Source: Methylomonas koyamae
GTDB lineage: Bacteria > Pseudomonadota > Gammaproteobacteria > Methylococcales > Methylomonadaceae
Length of the DNA: 64,000 bases
Reading direction: 5' to 3'
Assembly: GCF_001644025.1 (NCBI RefSeq)
Contig: NZ_LUUK01000151.1
Coordinates: forward strand, 30,549-94,548
Positions 1 through 6,468 of the stretch are shown in pieces. The position numbers and the translations under genes were made by a program. The notes beneath the pieces are model-generated. The model saw nothing but the letters and a program-made list of their open reading frames with translations, was not told the origin of the DNA and did not search any database. Position 1 is the stretch's first letter. The number at the start of each line of letters is the position of its first letter.

Positions 1-2
1 AG

Positions 3-464
3 TATCGTGTCCCGATCGTCGGTAAGACGTTGGGTCTGCGTATGCCCAAAGGGACGTTGGCGACGATTACAGCCGGCTACGGTTCGTCGGCCATTGTGCA
101 TGATCGCGAGCTATATCGCGGCTCCGATCTGTATCAAGCCTATCGAACCGGCCAAGTCTTTCAGTCCGGCATGGAATTGATCGACGGCAATTTCGTCGAT
201 ATGCGTGCACCGTACACGATGTTGTCTGCATGGCACTTGCTTGGCCAATGGCAAGAGCCTGAAAAGTCTATTAACAAAAAGCCGTTACAAGTAATGCTAA
301 TAGCGCTACTCAACTGGCTAAGCTGGAATCTTTGGCGTCCCCTGGCGTTCTTGTTGCTTGCGCCGTTCTATCCTCGTGAAGTGCTTGACGCCATCAAAAC
401 CACCCGCCGGAAAATGGCCCAGGAACGTGAATTAATTACCGCTACATGTAACGAAATAACTTGA
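3..464 (+). CDS. Hypothetical protein, 5' end cut by window edge
   Basis: The reading frame is open from the first complete codon (position 3), so this is the C-terminal part of a longer protein; the TTG at 30 and ATG at 42 are probably internal. The visible 153 residues begin YRVPIVGKTLGLRMPKG. They include a soluble stretch and then, after a lysine-rich linker, a hydrophobic segment (LLNWLSWNLWRPLAFLLLAPF) followed by a short basic tail. That suggests a membrane-associated C-terminus. I do not recognise the family. Its position at the head of a run of small accessory genes ending near a dif-like site suggests it belongs to a mobile element, but that is inference from context only. Confidence 0.6.
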   Translation, partial: YRVPIVGKTLGLRMPKGTLATITAGYGSSAIVHDRELYRGSDLYQAYRTGQVFQSGMELIDGNFVDMRAPYTMLSAWHLLGQWQEPEKSINKKPLQVMLIALLNWLSWNLWRPLAFLLLAPFYPREVLDAIKTTRRKMAQERELITATCNEIT

Positions 465-489
465 CATAATTAACGTGACATGTAACAAT
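461..489 (+). promoter_or_regulatory. Putative promoter with ACATGTAAC repeats
   Basis: TTGACA at 461-466 is followed after 17 bases by AACAAT at 484-489 (4 of 6 matches to the -10 consensus). The nonamer ACATGTAAC occurs at 444-452 and again at 478-486, flanking and overlapping the spacer, as an operator could. The promoter would serve the gene starting at 518. No transcription data are available; this is pattern matching only. Confidence 0.4.
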
Positions 490-517
490 AAAGCAACTTT
501 TGAAAAAGGGGGGCTTT

Positions 518-874
518 ATGAAGGACCAAACCGACCAACAAACCATCGAATTATTTCCCACCCCTAAACGTCGCGGCCGGCCATCCACCGGCAAGGCAAA
601 GACCAACGCGGAACGCCAGGCTGATTTTCGCAACCGTAAAGCCTGGAGAGGTGGCTCTGATAACAACGGCCATAAATTATGTCATTGGTGGTTAGACTAT
701 CGGCGTTTTTCGGAACTGGAATGCCTGGCTAGCTATCATGGCGTGACGCCTCAAGCGATGGTTGAACAATTGATTCAATCCGCCGACAAACAATTGATAA
801 GCCAGCTCACTCAAACGGCATATTTCGATTACGTCGATAAAAAGTTACACGTAACAGAAAGCAAACCGGAGTAG
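518..874 (+). CDS. Small DNA-binding-like protein (GRP motif plus RHH-like tail)
   Basis: This encodes 118 residues from the ATG at 518, chosen because an AGGGGGG Shine-Dalgarno ends five bases upstream; a TTG at 500 would add six residues. Near the N-terminus is a basic AT-hook-like segment, KRRGRPSTGKAKTNAERQ, of a type common in small plasmid and phage proteins. The C-terminal half (FSELECLASYHGVTPQAMVEQLI) looks like the helical part of a ribbon-helix-helix regulator. A regulatory DNA-binding role in the accessory element is inferred. The stop lies five bases before the next gene, so the two are probably co-transcribed. A near-palindrome GTTACACGTAAC sits inside its 3' end at 844-855. Confidence 0.65.
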   Translation: MKDQTDQQTIELFPTPKRRGRPSTGKAKTNAERQADFRNRKAWRGGSDNNGHKLCHWWLDYRRFSELECLASYHGVTPQAMVEQLIQSADKQLISQLTQTAYFDYVDKKLHVTESKPE

Positions 875-879
875 GGGCC

Positions 880-1305
880 ATGTCATACGAAACCGACTTT
901 TACGGCTGGACCATCGAACAGGCTGCCGCCTTGCGTTCCGGCCGCTTCACTCAACTGGATTTAGACAACTTGATCGAGGAAATAGAAAGCATGGGCCGGA
1001 GTGAAAAACGCGCCGTCGAATCACGGCTAGCCGTGCTGTTCTTGCACCTGCTCAAGTGGCGCTATCAGCCCGAACGACGCGGTAAAAGCTGGAAATGTAG
1101 CATTGATGTCCAGCGGTCACGCTTTCAGAAAATCCTGAAAGAAAATCCCGGTTTGAAGTCTCAACTCGATGGCATCCTGGCCGACGCGTACGAAACCGCG
1201 CGCTACGAAGCCTTCCAAGAGACCGGCATCGACATTGACGCCTTTCCCGTTGCCTGTCCTTGGGACTGGGCGCAAATTACCGACGTGTCCTACTACCCGG
1301 AATAA
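880..1305 (+). CDS. DUF29 domain protein
   Basis: This 141-residue protein matches the DUF29 family over its whole length. Visible hallmarks are the YETDFYGWTIEQAAALRSG opening, the LDNLIEEIESMGRSEKRA core helix, LLKWRYQPERRGKSW, and the closing CPWDWAQI. DUF29 proteins are small, all-helical and of unknown function; they are often multicopy and frequent in accessory DNA of cyanobacteria and proteobacteria. It sits directly behind the small DNA-binding-like protein and is probably in the same transcript. No catalytic residue can be assigned. The family call is confident; the role is unknown. Confidence 0.85.
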   Translation: MSYETDFYGWTIEQAAALRSGRFTQLDLDNLIEEIESMGRSEKRAVESRLAVLFLHLLKWRYQPERRGKSWKCSIDVQRSRFQKILKENPGLKSQLDGILADAYETARYEAFQETGIDIDAFPVACPWDWAQITDVSYYPE

Positions 1306-1306
1306 T

Positions 1307-1349
1307 CGTTACAGGTCTCCGATCGCAATAACAACGTTACAGGTTTCCG
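1307..1349 (+). repeat. Imperfect 15-bp direct repeat
   Basis: CGTTACAGGTCTCCG at 1307-1321 and CGTTACAGGTTTCCG at 1335-1349 differ at one base and are spaced 28 bp apart. They lie between the DUF29 stop and the start of the zinc-finger gene, where an operator would sit. They share the GTTACA core seen repeatedly elsewhere in the first 1.4 kb. Confidence 0.7.
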
Positions 1350-1350
1350 G

Positions 1351-1515
1351 ATGTCTAGATTAATTGTTGGCGATGAGCCTTTTTATGTTCTTACACGCGC
1401 TGTTCCGTGTTGTCATTGTGCGCGGTTGATTCGTCGCGAGAATTTTGGCCCGGAGCCTCGTTATTGCTCGTCGGCTTGCCGCCAGAAAGCGTATCGTCGC
1501 CGCCAGCGCGGCTAA
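1351..1515 (+). CDS. 54-residue zinc-finger protein
   Basis: This short gene reads MSRLIVGDEPFYVLTRAVP, then a CCHC knuckle, then RYCSSACRQKAYRRRQRG before a TAA stop. The CxxC...CxxxC spacing and the basic end of the form YCSxACRQxAYRRR are typical of small zinc-ribbon proteins found on plasmids, phages and integrative elements. Zinc binding is inferred from the cysteines and a DNA-binding role from the arginine-rich tail. The ATG at 1351 directly follows a pair of direct repeats. There is no strong Shine-Dalgarno apart from an AGG about ten bases upstream. The gene is below usual ORF length cut-offs. Confidence 0.65.
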   Translation: MSRLIVGDEPFYVLTRAVPCCHCARLIRRENFGPEPRYCSSACRQKAYRRRQRG

Positions 1516-1526
1516 CGCCTCATGCA

Positions 1527-1551
1527 GTCCGGCCAGCGAAGCCAGCCGGAC
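1527..1551 (+). repeat. Stem-loop 1 of the hairpin-rich region
   Basis: The arms GTCCGGC (1527-1533) and GCCGGAC (1545-1551) are perfectly complementary around an 11-base loop. The hairpin lies 12 bases after the zinc-finger stop codon. No T-tract follows, so it is not an obvious intrinsic terminator. Confidence 0.5.
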
Positions 1552-1641
1552 GCCCGCACGGGAACGCGCCTCGAACAGCCCCACCACGCCACTTACCAGA
1601 CAAATCGGGCGCTACAGAGCTAGGCTTCAAACGTTCCGCCT

Positions 1642-1658
1642 CTGTTGCTTTTCAACAG
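1642..1658 (+). repeat. Stem-loop 2 of the hairpin-rich region
   Basis: CTGTTG (1642-1647) pairs with CAACAG (1653-1658) around a five-base loop rich in T. It lies in the 285-bp stretch 1516-1800, where I see no convincing gene on either strand. Confidence 0.45.
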
Positions 1659-1790
1659 GGCTCGAACGTCGACCAGGCAGAAGCGCCGCTGGCGTCGTTT
1701 AAGCGACATGAGGAGACGGTTCAGGCGCGAAACACGGAGCCGGAAGGCGACGGCTACGACCTGAGGGCGTCGAAGCGTCTGGTGGACGAT

Positions 1791-1820
1791 GGCCGACGGT
1801 TTACCGTCGGCCGGTTTTGA
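1791..1820 (+). terminator. Probable rho-independent terminator
   Basis: GGCCGACGG (1791-1799) and CCGTCGGCC (1804-1812) form a perfect nine-pair stem with a TTTA loop. A GGTTTTGATTTT tract follows, as for a plus-strand terminator closing the left-hand gene run. The TTA in the loop is also the stop codon of the convergent gene, so the two transcription units meet here. Confidence 0.6.
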
Positions 1821-2172
1821 TTTTCTGGACGGCTTCGCCGGCCAGGCCTTTCCAACTGCGAAGGTGGGTCAGCTCCGCCTGGAGCCGCTCGATTTCGTCG
1901 GTTTGGTCTCGCCACAGGAGTAGCGACTTGGCCGACCACAGATGGGACTTATATTTCAGCTTGCCACGGGTAAAGACGAAGCCGTCCCAGCCTTCGACAC
2001 CGACGTGTTTTCGATCCCACAAAAGCAAAACCCGCTCACCGAGCGGGTTTCCTTCCAAATCAAACCGGCGAACCTCCTCGACGCTGACGCCGAGGACCTC
2101 CGCCGCGCGTTCCTCGTTCAAGCCGACGCGGTTCCAGCGCACGTGATAAAACGAAGACTTCCGTTTAGCCAT
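1801..2172 (-). CDS. DUF3653-like phage helix-turn-helix protein
   Basis: This 123-residue protein has an N-terminal helix-turn-helix-like part (LNEERAAEVLGVSVEEVRRFD). The segment LLLWDRKHVGVEGWDGF VFTRGKLKYK follows, then a coiled C-terminus (DEIERLQAELTHL). The arrangement strongly resembles DUF3653 proteins of Xanthomonas-type filamentous phages and their relatives, recalled from memory. A regulatory or replication-associated role in a phage-like element is inferred. It is transcribed away from the dif-like site, which starts 70 bases upstream of its start codon. GGGAG lies about nine bases before the ATG. Confidence 0.6.
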   Translation of the reverse strand: MAKRKSSFYHVRWNRVGLNEERAAEVLGVSVEEVRRFDLEGNPLGERVLLLWDRKHVGVEGWDGFVFTRGKLKYKSHLWSAKSLLLWRDQTDEIERLQAELTHLRSWKGLAGEAVQKIKTGRR

Positions 2173-2242
2173 CTTTTTGACTCCCTCAGGTTAAAAAGCC
2201 ACTCTAGGCAAAAACTGAGCCGACGGCCTGCGCGGCGTTTCC

Positions 2243-2270
2243 ACTTCGTATAATGTATATTATGTTAAAT
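2243..2270 (+). other. dif-like XerC/XerD recombination site
   Basis: The site reads as an 11-base XerC-like arm ACTTCGTATAA (2243-2253), the hexamer TGTATA (2254-2259) and an 11-base XerD arm TTATGTTAAAT (2260-2270). The XerD arm, central region and inner XerC arm match the Escherichia coli dif sequence exactly over the last 21 positions; four mismatches fall in the outer XerC arm. It is therefore either the chromosomal dif or an att site made by an element that uses the host XerCD recombinases. The phage-like genes on its left favour an integrated element. The other boundary is not in the window. Confidence 0.85.
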
Positions 2271-2312
2271 AATATACCATTCCACGCCCAGTTTTTTTGG
2301 AAGCAACGGTTA

Positions 2313-2597
2313 CTATTTTTTCTTGTTGAGTTCGTTTCGCAAGGCTTCTTCCGAGATTTCATGATATAGGCTGGCGAGTTCCGCTATTAATTTTTGATAC
2401 TCTGAATGGTGCTTTAACATCGGCATCATCATTCGCGCCTCGGATAATAGTTGCTCGAAATGCATAATCTCGATTTCATTTAATGTGTCGCCAGCAGAAA
2501 CCCGCTTTTTGATGGTCAAAGCATATGGAATCGACTCCTTTTCCAGTTGCTCAACGTAGGCTGTGATAATGCCAATTTCATCGGATGACGAATACAT
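2313..2597 (-). CDS. Small hypothetical protein
   Basis: This 94-residue protein is not recognised. It is predominantly helical and charged, with a methionine-rich middle (ARMMMPMLKHH) and a lysine-rich C-terminus (RNELNKKK); no signal peptide, membrane segment or cysteine pair is visible. An AGGAAA Shine-Dalgarno stands a few bases before the ATG, which supports it as a real gene. It lies just outside the dif-like site and may be the first gene of the flanking chromosome or part of an inserted element. Confidence 0.55.
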   Translation of the reverse strand: MYSSSDEIGIITAYVEQLEKESIPYALTIKKRVSAGDTLNEIEIMHFEQLLSEARMMMPMLKHHSEYQKLIAELASLYHEISEEALRNELNKKK

Positions 2598-2882
2598 AGG
2601 ATTTCCTAAAACGGAGTGATGACAAAACCGACAGTGTTGTACAGTTGAGTTTTTTGATGCTGCTAATCTGTATTCAGACGAAGACCAGATGGTCTAATGC
2701 TTCTCCGTCGGCCAGTCTTCAAATATAGCGTATTCATAACTCATTTAAACCGAGGCGATCAGTAAAAAACACGGAAACGGAATTCGTTGTGGTGGCCAGT
2801 AATTTTTAAATCAGCGGTTTTTCCGATGGTTTATTAGCCGTTATCCTGCTTTTAAAGGCAATGATGACGCAATAATTCGTGC
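2598..2882. other. Intergenic stretch without recognisable gene
   Basis: Between the small hypothetical gene and the tRNA terminator I see no convincing coding frame, RNA gene or repeat on either strand. The stretch is AT-rich relative to the genes around it. Confidence 0.5.
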
Positions 2883-2915
2883 AAAAAAAAAGCCTAAGTC
2901 GTTAAACCTAGGCCT
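2883..2915 (-). terminator. Rho-independent terminator of tRNA-fMet
   Basis: Read on the minus strand, a GCCTAGG arm and a CTTAGGC arm form a seven-pair stem with one mismatch, followed by nine T residues. It lies about ten bases after the CCA end of the initiator tRNA. Confidence 0.75.
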
Positions 2916-2925
2916 TTAATCTGTC

Positions 2926-3002
<77 letters not shown>

Positions 3003-3015
3003 ATTGATTTGAGCA

Positions 3016-3043
3016 ATTATACAGGTATTTACAGACATGGCAA
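3016..3043 (-). promoter_or_regulatory. Promoter of tRNA-fMet
   Basis: On the minus strand TTGCCA (3043-3038; 5 of 6 matches) and a perfect TATAAT (3021-3016) are separated by 16 bases. The predicted start of transcription falls a few bases before the mature tRNA 5' end. Confidence 0.8.
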
Positions 3044-3272
3044 GTCTTTTGTCAGATGACTGACATTTGTGGTCGGGCCAATTCTGCTCTGCCCTCGTTA
3101 AGTCGCCAATTCCGGTGGAAAAGACGTCACTGGGGCGGCAAAAACAGTTTGACTTCGGCAGCTATTATGGCAAAGTTAGCTGACAACCTTAGCGCTACTG
3201 CGGGAATAATCGTCTCTCGCGTGTATTCAAAAATTAAACGACTGGCTTCGTCCGTCCTATTCCTATTTATCC

Positions 3273-4121
3273 ATGACCACAGACACTCTCCCTATTTTCG
3301 GTCGCGGCAGTCAACCGTCAGAACCGGACGGCGCTGAATTCGACTATTTGTCCATGCCGAATGAGATGCTGACGTATGCAATGCCACGGATTTCAACCAG
3401 CCTCAATTCGCCAGCTCTCTCAGCGGCGAGACAACTCTCCATACAACTGCAAGCGAACTTGGACAACTTTCCGGCTGCCGGAAACACCATCGATTTACTG
3501 AGCTTGGATGACGAAAATCGCCAATTCATCGACGAACTGCTTGGTGAGGGCGAGGTCGCGGTGTTGATTGACGGAGGCGCCAACGGCCGGGTGCAGGAAT
3601 CGATATTGGCCGGCGTTTGGCGCTTACAGCATCGCGACTCACTTGGCGGACTGGTCAAGGATAGTCTCGAAGTTGGCGCATTCCCACCATCGGTGGCGGA
3701 AACGGCTTTCGCCGGCGCGGCTCCATCGCTCGATGTAAACATGGCCGCTTTGCCGGAAGGCGTCATGAACGCGCCGCCGTTGATCGCCGAACTCAATGCT
3801 CACATCGCGAGCTACCAATCCGGCCATGACGCTCATGTAATCAACCTGAGTTTGCTGCCGCAAACCGAACAGGATCTGGTCTTTCTTGACCAAAGTCTCG
3901 GCTGCGGTAAAGTAACGATACTGTCGCGCGGCTACGGCAATTGTCGAATAACCGCTACTGCTACGACTTACGTCTGGTGGGTGCAATACTACAATTCGCA
4001 AGATACTCTGATACTCAATACCTTGGAAATTTGCGACATTCCTAGCGTGGCCCAAGCCTCAGCCGAAGATATTGCCGATAGCAGTCAACGCTTGCGGGAA
4101 ATCGTCGGAGCATATTCGTGA
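3273..4121 (+). CDS. hupH: [NiFe]-hydrogenase expression/formation protein HupH (HyaF family)
   Basis: This 282-residue protein has the HupH/HyaF layout. The N-terminus reads FGRGSQPSEPDGAEFDYLSMPNEM. The C-terminal domain carries LGCGKVTILSRGYGNCRITATATTYVWWVQYYNS and the closing DTLILNTLEICDIPSVAQAS, the conserved end of the family. HupH acts with HupF/HupK in maturation of the uptake hydrogenase, assisting the small subunit in oxygen-tolerant systems. It is the first gene of the hup run; the upstream 230 bases carry no hydrogenase subunit gene. The last codon overlaps the next start as GTGA, indicating translational coupling. There is only a weak Shine-Dalgarno before the ATG. Confidence 0.92.
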   Translation: MTTDTLPIFGRGSQPSEPDGAEFDYLSMPNEMLTYAMPRISTSLNSPALSAARQLSIQLQANLDNFPAAGNTIDLLSLDDENRQFIDELLGEGEVAVLIDGGANGRVQESILAGVWRLQHRDSLGGLVKDSLEVGAFPPSVAETAFAGAAPSLDVNMAALPEGVMNAPPLIAELNAHIASYQSGHDAHVINLSLLPQTEQDLVFLDQSLGCGKVTILSRGYGNCRITATATTYVWWVQYYNSQDTLILNTLEICDIPSVAQASAEDIADSSQRLREIVGAYS

Positions 4122-4339
4122 ACGCCTCATTTTTCGGTGGAGCCTACGGCGGTGATTGCGGCACCCTGCCCGCCGACGCCCGACTGGAATGCAAAATCTG
4201 CTGGCACGTTTACGATCCTGCCGACGGCGATCCGGAGTCGCAAACGCCTCCCGGCACGGCCTTTGCCGATTTGCCGGCACATTGGACCTGCCCTCAATGC
4301 GACAGTCCTAAGCAAGGGTTTCTATTACTGGCCGAATAA
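4118..4339 (+). CDS. hupI: Hydrogenase-associated rubredoxin HupI
   Basis: This 73-residue rubredoxin has four iron-binding cysteines in two knuckles, CKIC (Cys25 and Cys28) and CPQC (Cys58 and Cys61). The family spacing and the residues YDP and W are also present. A 20-residue N-terminal extension with GGDCGTLP is typical of the Hup rubredoxins. HupI is thought to help protect or electronically assist assembly of the hydrogenase small subunit when oxygen is present. The gene begins at a GTG overlapping the hupH stop (GTGA) and ends with TAA directly abutting the next ATG. Confidence 0.93.
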   Translation: MNASFFGGAYGGDCGTLPADARLECKICWHVYDPADGDPESQTPPGTAFADLPAHWTCPQCDSPKQGFLLLAE

Positions 4340-4807
4340 ATGCTTACCCCAGACGGAGAATCGATCCGTTGCGCGCTGACCGCAACGTTCGAGAATATAC
4401 TAGCAAGCCGAATGCGGGAATTACCGATTATAAATCCGCTATTAAGCGTGCAAACCTCGGCATTGCAACGTTACGGCAACGAGTGGCTCGGTATATTAAT
4501 CACGCCGTGGAGCATGAATTTGACAATGCTGCCGATCAGTTGTGACGACTGGGATTACGTACCGGGCGCTGCGTTCGAACGCCGGTTCCCCTACGGCAAT
4601 TACCGCTTTTTGGTCAGCCATGCCGACGGCGTTGGCCCTTATGCGTTATGCTCGTTGTTTTCCCCAATGTTCGAATTTGCCGATCAAGCCGCCGCGCAAG
4701 CAACCGCCGAATCGGCATTGCTAGCCTTGCTTGCCGGCCCGAAGCCGCCGTCTCTGAGTCGGCGCGACTGGTTGCGTGGCGCATGGTCGGAGAACGCGGC
4801 GTCGTGA
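4340..4807 (+). CDS. hupJ: [NiFe]-hydrogenase assembly chaperone HupJ (HybE family)
   Basis: This 155-residue protein belongs to the HybE/HupJ chaperone family. Hallmarks are MRELPIINPLLSVQTSAL near the N-terminus, WLGILITPWSMNLTMLP, the motif FPYGNYRFLVSH, and YALCSLFSPMFEFADQAAA toward the end. These chaperones bind the immature hydrogenase subunits and are thought to gate their export or assembly. The ATG follows the rubredoxin stop with no spacing, and its end overlaps the start of hupK, so the four hup genes form one tightly coupled unit. Confidence 0.92.
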   Translation: MLTPDGESIRCALTATFENILASRMRELPIINPLLSVQTSALQRYGNEWLGILITPWSMNLTMLPISCDDWDYVPGAAFERRFPYGNYRFLVSHADGVGPYALCSLFSPMFEFADQAAAQATAESALLALLAGPKPPSLSRRDWLRGAWSENAAS

Positions 4808-5988
4808 CACCCGCCGGCCGCATCGATATTCATTTAACCGTTACTGGCGAGAGCATAAGCGGCGTTCGCTTAGCATCCAGCCGCCCGATTGCGGCAACTC
4901 AGATTCTACACGGCCTGTCGGCGCGGGAGTTGTTGCATACGCTACCAGTGTTGTTTTCGGTGTGCGGCAATGCTCAGGCTTATGCGGCCCGACAAGTTTG
5001 TCGGGCCGTTTTGGATCACCCAGAGACCATAGCCAGCGAATCGGCCCGCCAAATATTGGTTCTCGCCGAATGCATGCGGGAACTGGCTTGGCGAATTTTG
5101 CTGGATTGGCCAGAGGTCTTGGCCGAAAAAGCCGAGAAGGCAGCGATGGCAACCCTGTTGCGGAGCGACGACCAACTGAAGCGCATACTGTTCAAGGACG
5201 GCGACGCCTTTAGTTTAAGCAGCACGGCCAACGCAAGTGGAGACATCGTCGAACTACTCGATGATCTGCGATACACGCTGGATAAGGCCGTATTCGCCGG
5301 CAGTTTGGCAACTGTTTTGCAAATCGCCAGCTTAGACGACTGGAAAGACTGGTGGCGGTACTGTCAGGCCCCCGCCGCTCGGCTAATGCGCGAGATCGTC
5401 GATTTTGGATGGGCGGATTTGGGGCGAAATTCAGTCGAACTTCTACCGCCCTTGCCTGCGGCCAAGCTGGCGACGGAGATCGGTGAGGCTCCATCGGAAT
5501 TTTGCCGAGCGCCACAGTGGCAAGCCCGTTGCCGGGAAACCACGGTGCTGAACCGGCAATCCGCCAGCCCGGCGATTGCCGGCTTATCTCAACATTACGG
5601 CAATGGTTTGCTAGTACGAATCGCAGCCAGATTGCGCGAGCTGGCGGAATTGCCGATTCGAATGTTGGCATTGACTCAACATTTGGACGATACCAGCATC
5701 ATTCCACCGCCTTTCCCGGTGGCCGATGGCTTGGCCTTGAGCCAAGTAGTTGCCGCGCGTGGATTGTTGCTGCATCGATTGGATCTGCGCCAAGGCCGGG
5801 TATACGATTACCGGATCGTGGCGCCGACCGAATGGAATTTTCATCCGGACGGCGTCGTCGCCCAGGGACTGTATCGTTTGCACGGCGATAGTGAGACGCT
5901 TAAACGTCAAGCCTCACTTTGGATAGCAGCCATCGATCCGTGCGTGGAATATCGATTGGAATGGGATTACGATACCGACGCTTGTTAA
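4804..5988 (+). CDS. hupK: Hydrogenase maturation protein HupK
   Basis: HupK resembles a reduced hydrogenase large subunit and is proposed to act as a scaffold during nickel-iron centre assembly. About 394 residues are encoded from the GTG at 4804, chosen because it overlaps the hupJ stop as GTGA exactly as at the hupH-hupI junction; an ATG at 4783 would add seven residues. Recognisable parts are ATQILHGLSARELLHTLPVLFSVCGNAQ in the first third and, near the C-terminus, DPCVEYRLE. The latter recalls the DPCxxCxxH end of real large subunits but lacks its second cysteine and histidine. The large subunit's first CxxC is also absent, as usual for HupK. It is not itself a catalytic subunit. Confidence 0.85.
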   Translation: MTPAGRIDIHLTVTGESISGVRLASSRPIAATQILHGLSARELLHTLPVLFSVCGNAQAYAARQVCRAVLDHPETIASESARQILVLAECMRELAWRILLDWPEVLAEKAEKAAMATLLRSDDQLKRILFKDGDAFSLSSTANASGDIVELLDDLRYTLDKAVFAGSLATVLQIASLDDWKDWWRYCQAPAARLMREIVDFGWADLGRNSVELLPPLPAAKLATEIGEAPSEFCRAPQWQARCRETTVLNRQSASPAIAGLSQHYGNGLLVRIAARLRELAELPIRMLALTQHLDDTSIIPPPFPVADGLALSQVVAARGLLLHRLDLRQGRVYDYRIVAPTEWNFHPDGVVAQGLYRLHGDSETLKRQASLWIAAIDPCVEYRLEWDYDTDAC

Positions 5989-6126
5989 GCCGTTTGCCGT
6001 ATGCCCCGCTTGATCGGCTGTCGCAGAAGTTCTCCGGTCGAAGCCCTGTCCTGTCGTACGAATGAATCATGGTCGGGTTTCGGAATCCTTTATTTTTAGT
6101 TGTTCGAGATTTCAACGGATTAACAC

Positions 6127-6468
6127 ATGCATGAAATGTCGCTTTGCGAGAGCATTTTGCAAACCCTTGAACAGCAAGCGCCCATTCAACAGTACCGCAA
6201 GGTGAAAGCCGTTTGGCTGGAAATTGGCGCGCTGGCCGGGGTAGAAATCGAAGCCTTGCGATTTAGTTTCGACTTGGTAGTCCGAGGCTCTTTAGCGGAA
6301 GGTGCCGGGTTGGAAATAGTGACGGTACCCGGAATGGCTTGGTGTCTGCCCTGCGGCCGAACCGTCGAAGTTCAGCAATTTTACGACGAATGCCCTTTTT
6401 GCGGCAGTCATCAATTACAGGTGACCGACGGTCATCAAATGCGCATCAAAGAACTGGAGGTAGAATAA
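6127..6468 (+). CDS. hypA: Hydrogenase nickel incorporation protein HypA
   Basis: This 113-residue nickel metallochaperone starts [10 protein letters not shown], with the N-terminal histidine and glutamate that bind nickel. Its zinc site is formed by Cys73, Cys76, Cys89 and Cys92 (CLPC and CPFC). With HypB it delivers nickel to the hydrogenase large subunit. It follows hupK after 138 bases that contain no gene. Its stop overlaps the hypB start in TAATG, so the two are translationally coupled. Confidence 0.96.
   Translation: MHEMSLCESILQTLEQQAPIQQYRKVKAVWLEIGALAGVEIEALRFSFDLVVRGSLAEGAGLEIVTVPGMAWCLPCGRTVEVQQFYDECPFCGSHQLQVTDGHQMRIKELEVE

Noticed and set aside
1407..1820. 137-residue frame across the zinc-finger gene and hairpin region
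   Set aside because: It overlaps the cysteine-conserved 54-residue gene in another frame and continues through three hairpins with no recognisable protein features.
3038..3053. Possible sigma-54 promoter (TGGCA-like) ahead of hupH
   Set aside because: The essential -12 GC is absent, and the TGGCAA is better explained as the complement of the -35 of the tRNA-fMet promoter on the other strand.
3056..3337. 93-residue frame upstream of hupH on the plus strand
   Set aside because: Composition is unlike a protein, no family is recognised, and it runs into the well-supported hupH frame.
4648..4803. N-terminal extension of HupK from an ATG at 4648
   Set aside because: It would lie wholly inside hupJ in another frame; the GTG overlapping the hupJ stop matches the coupling used at the hupH-hupI junction.
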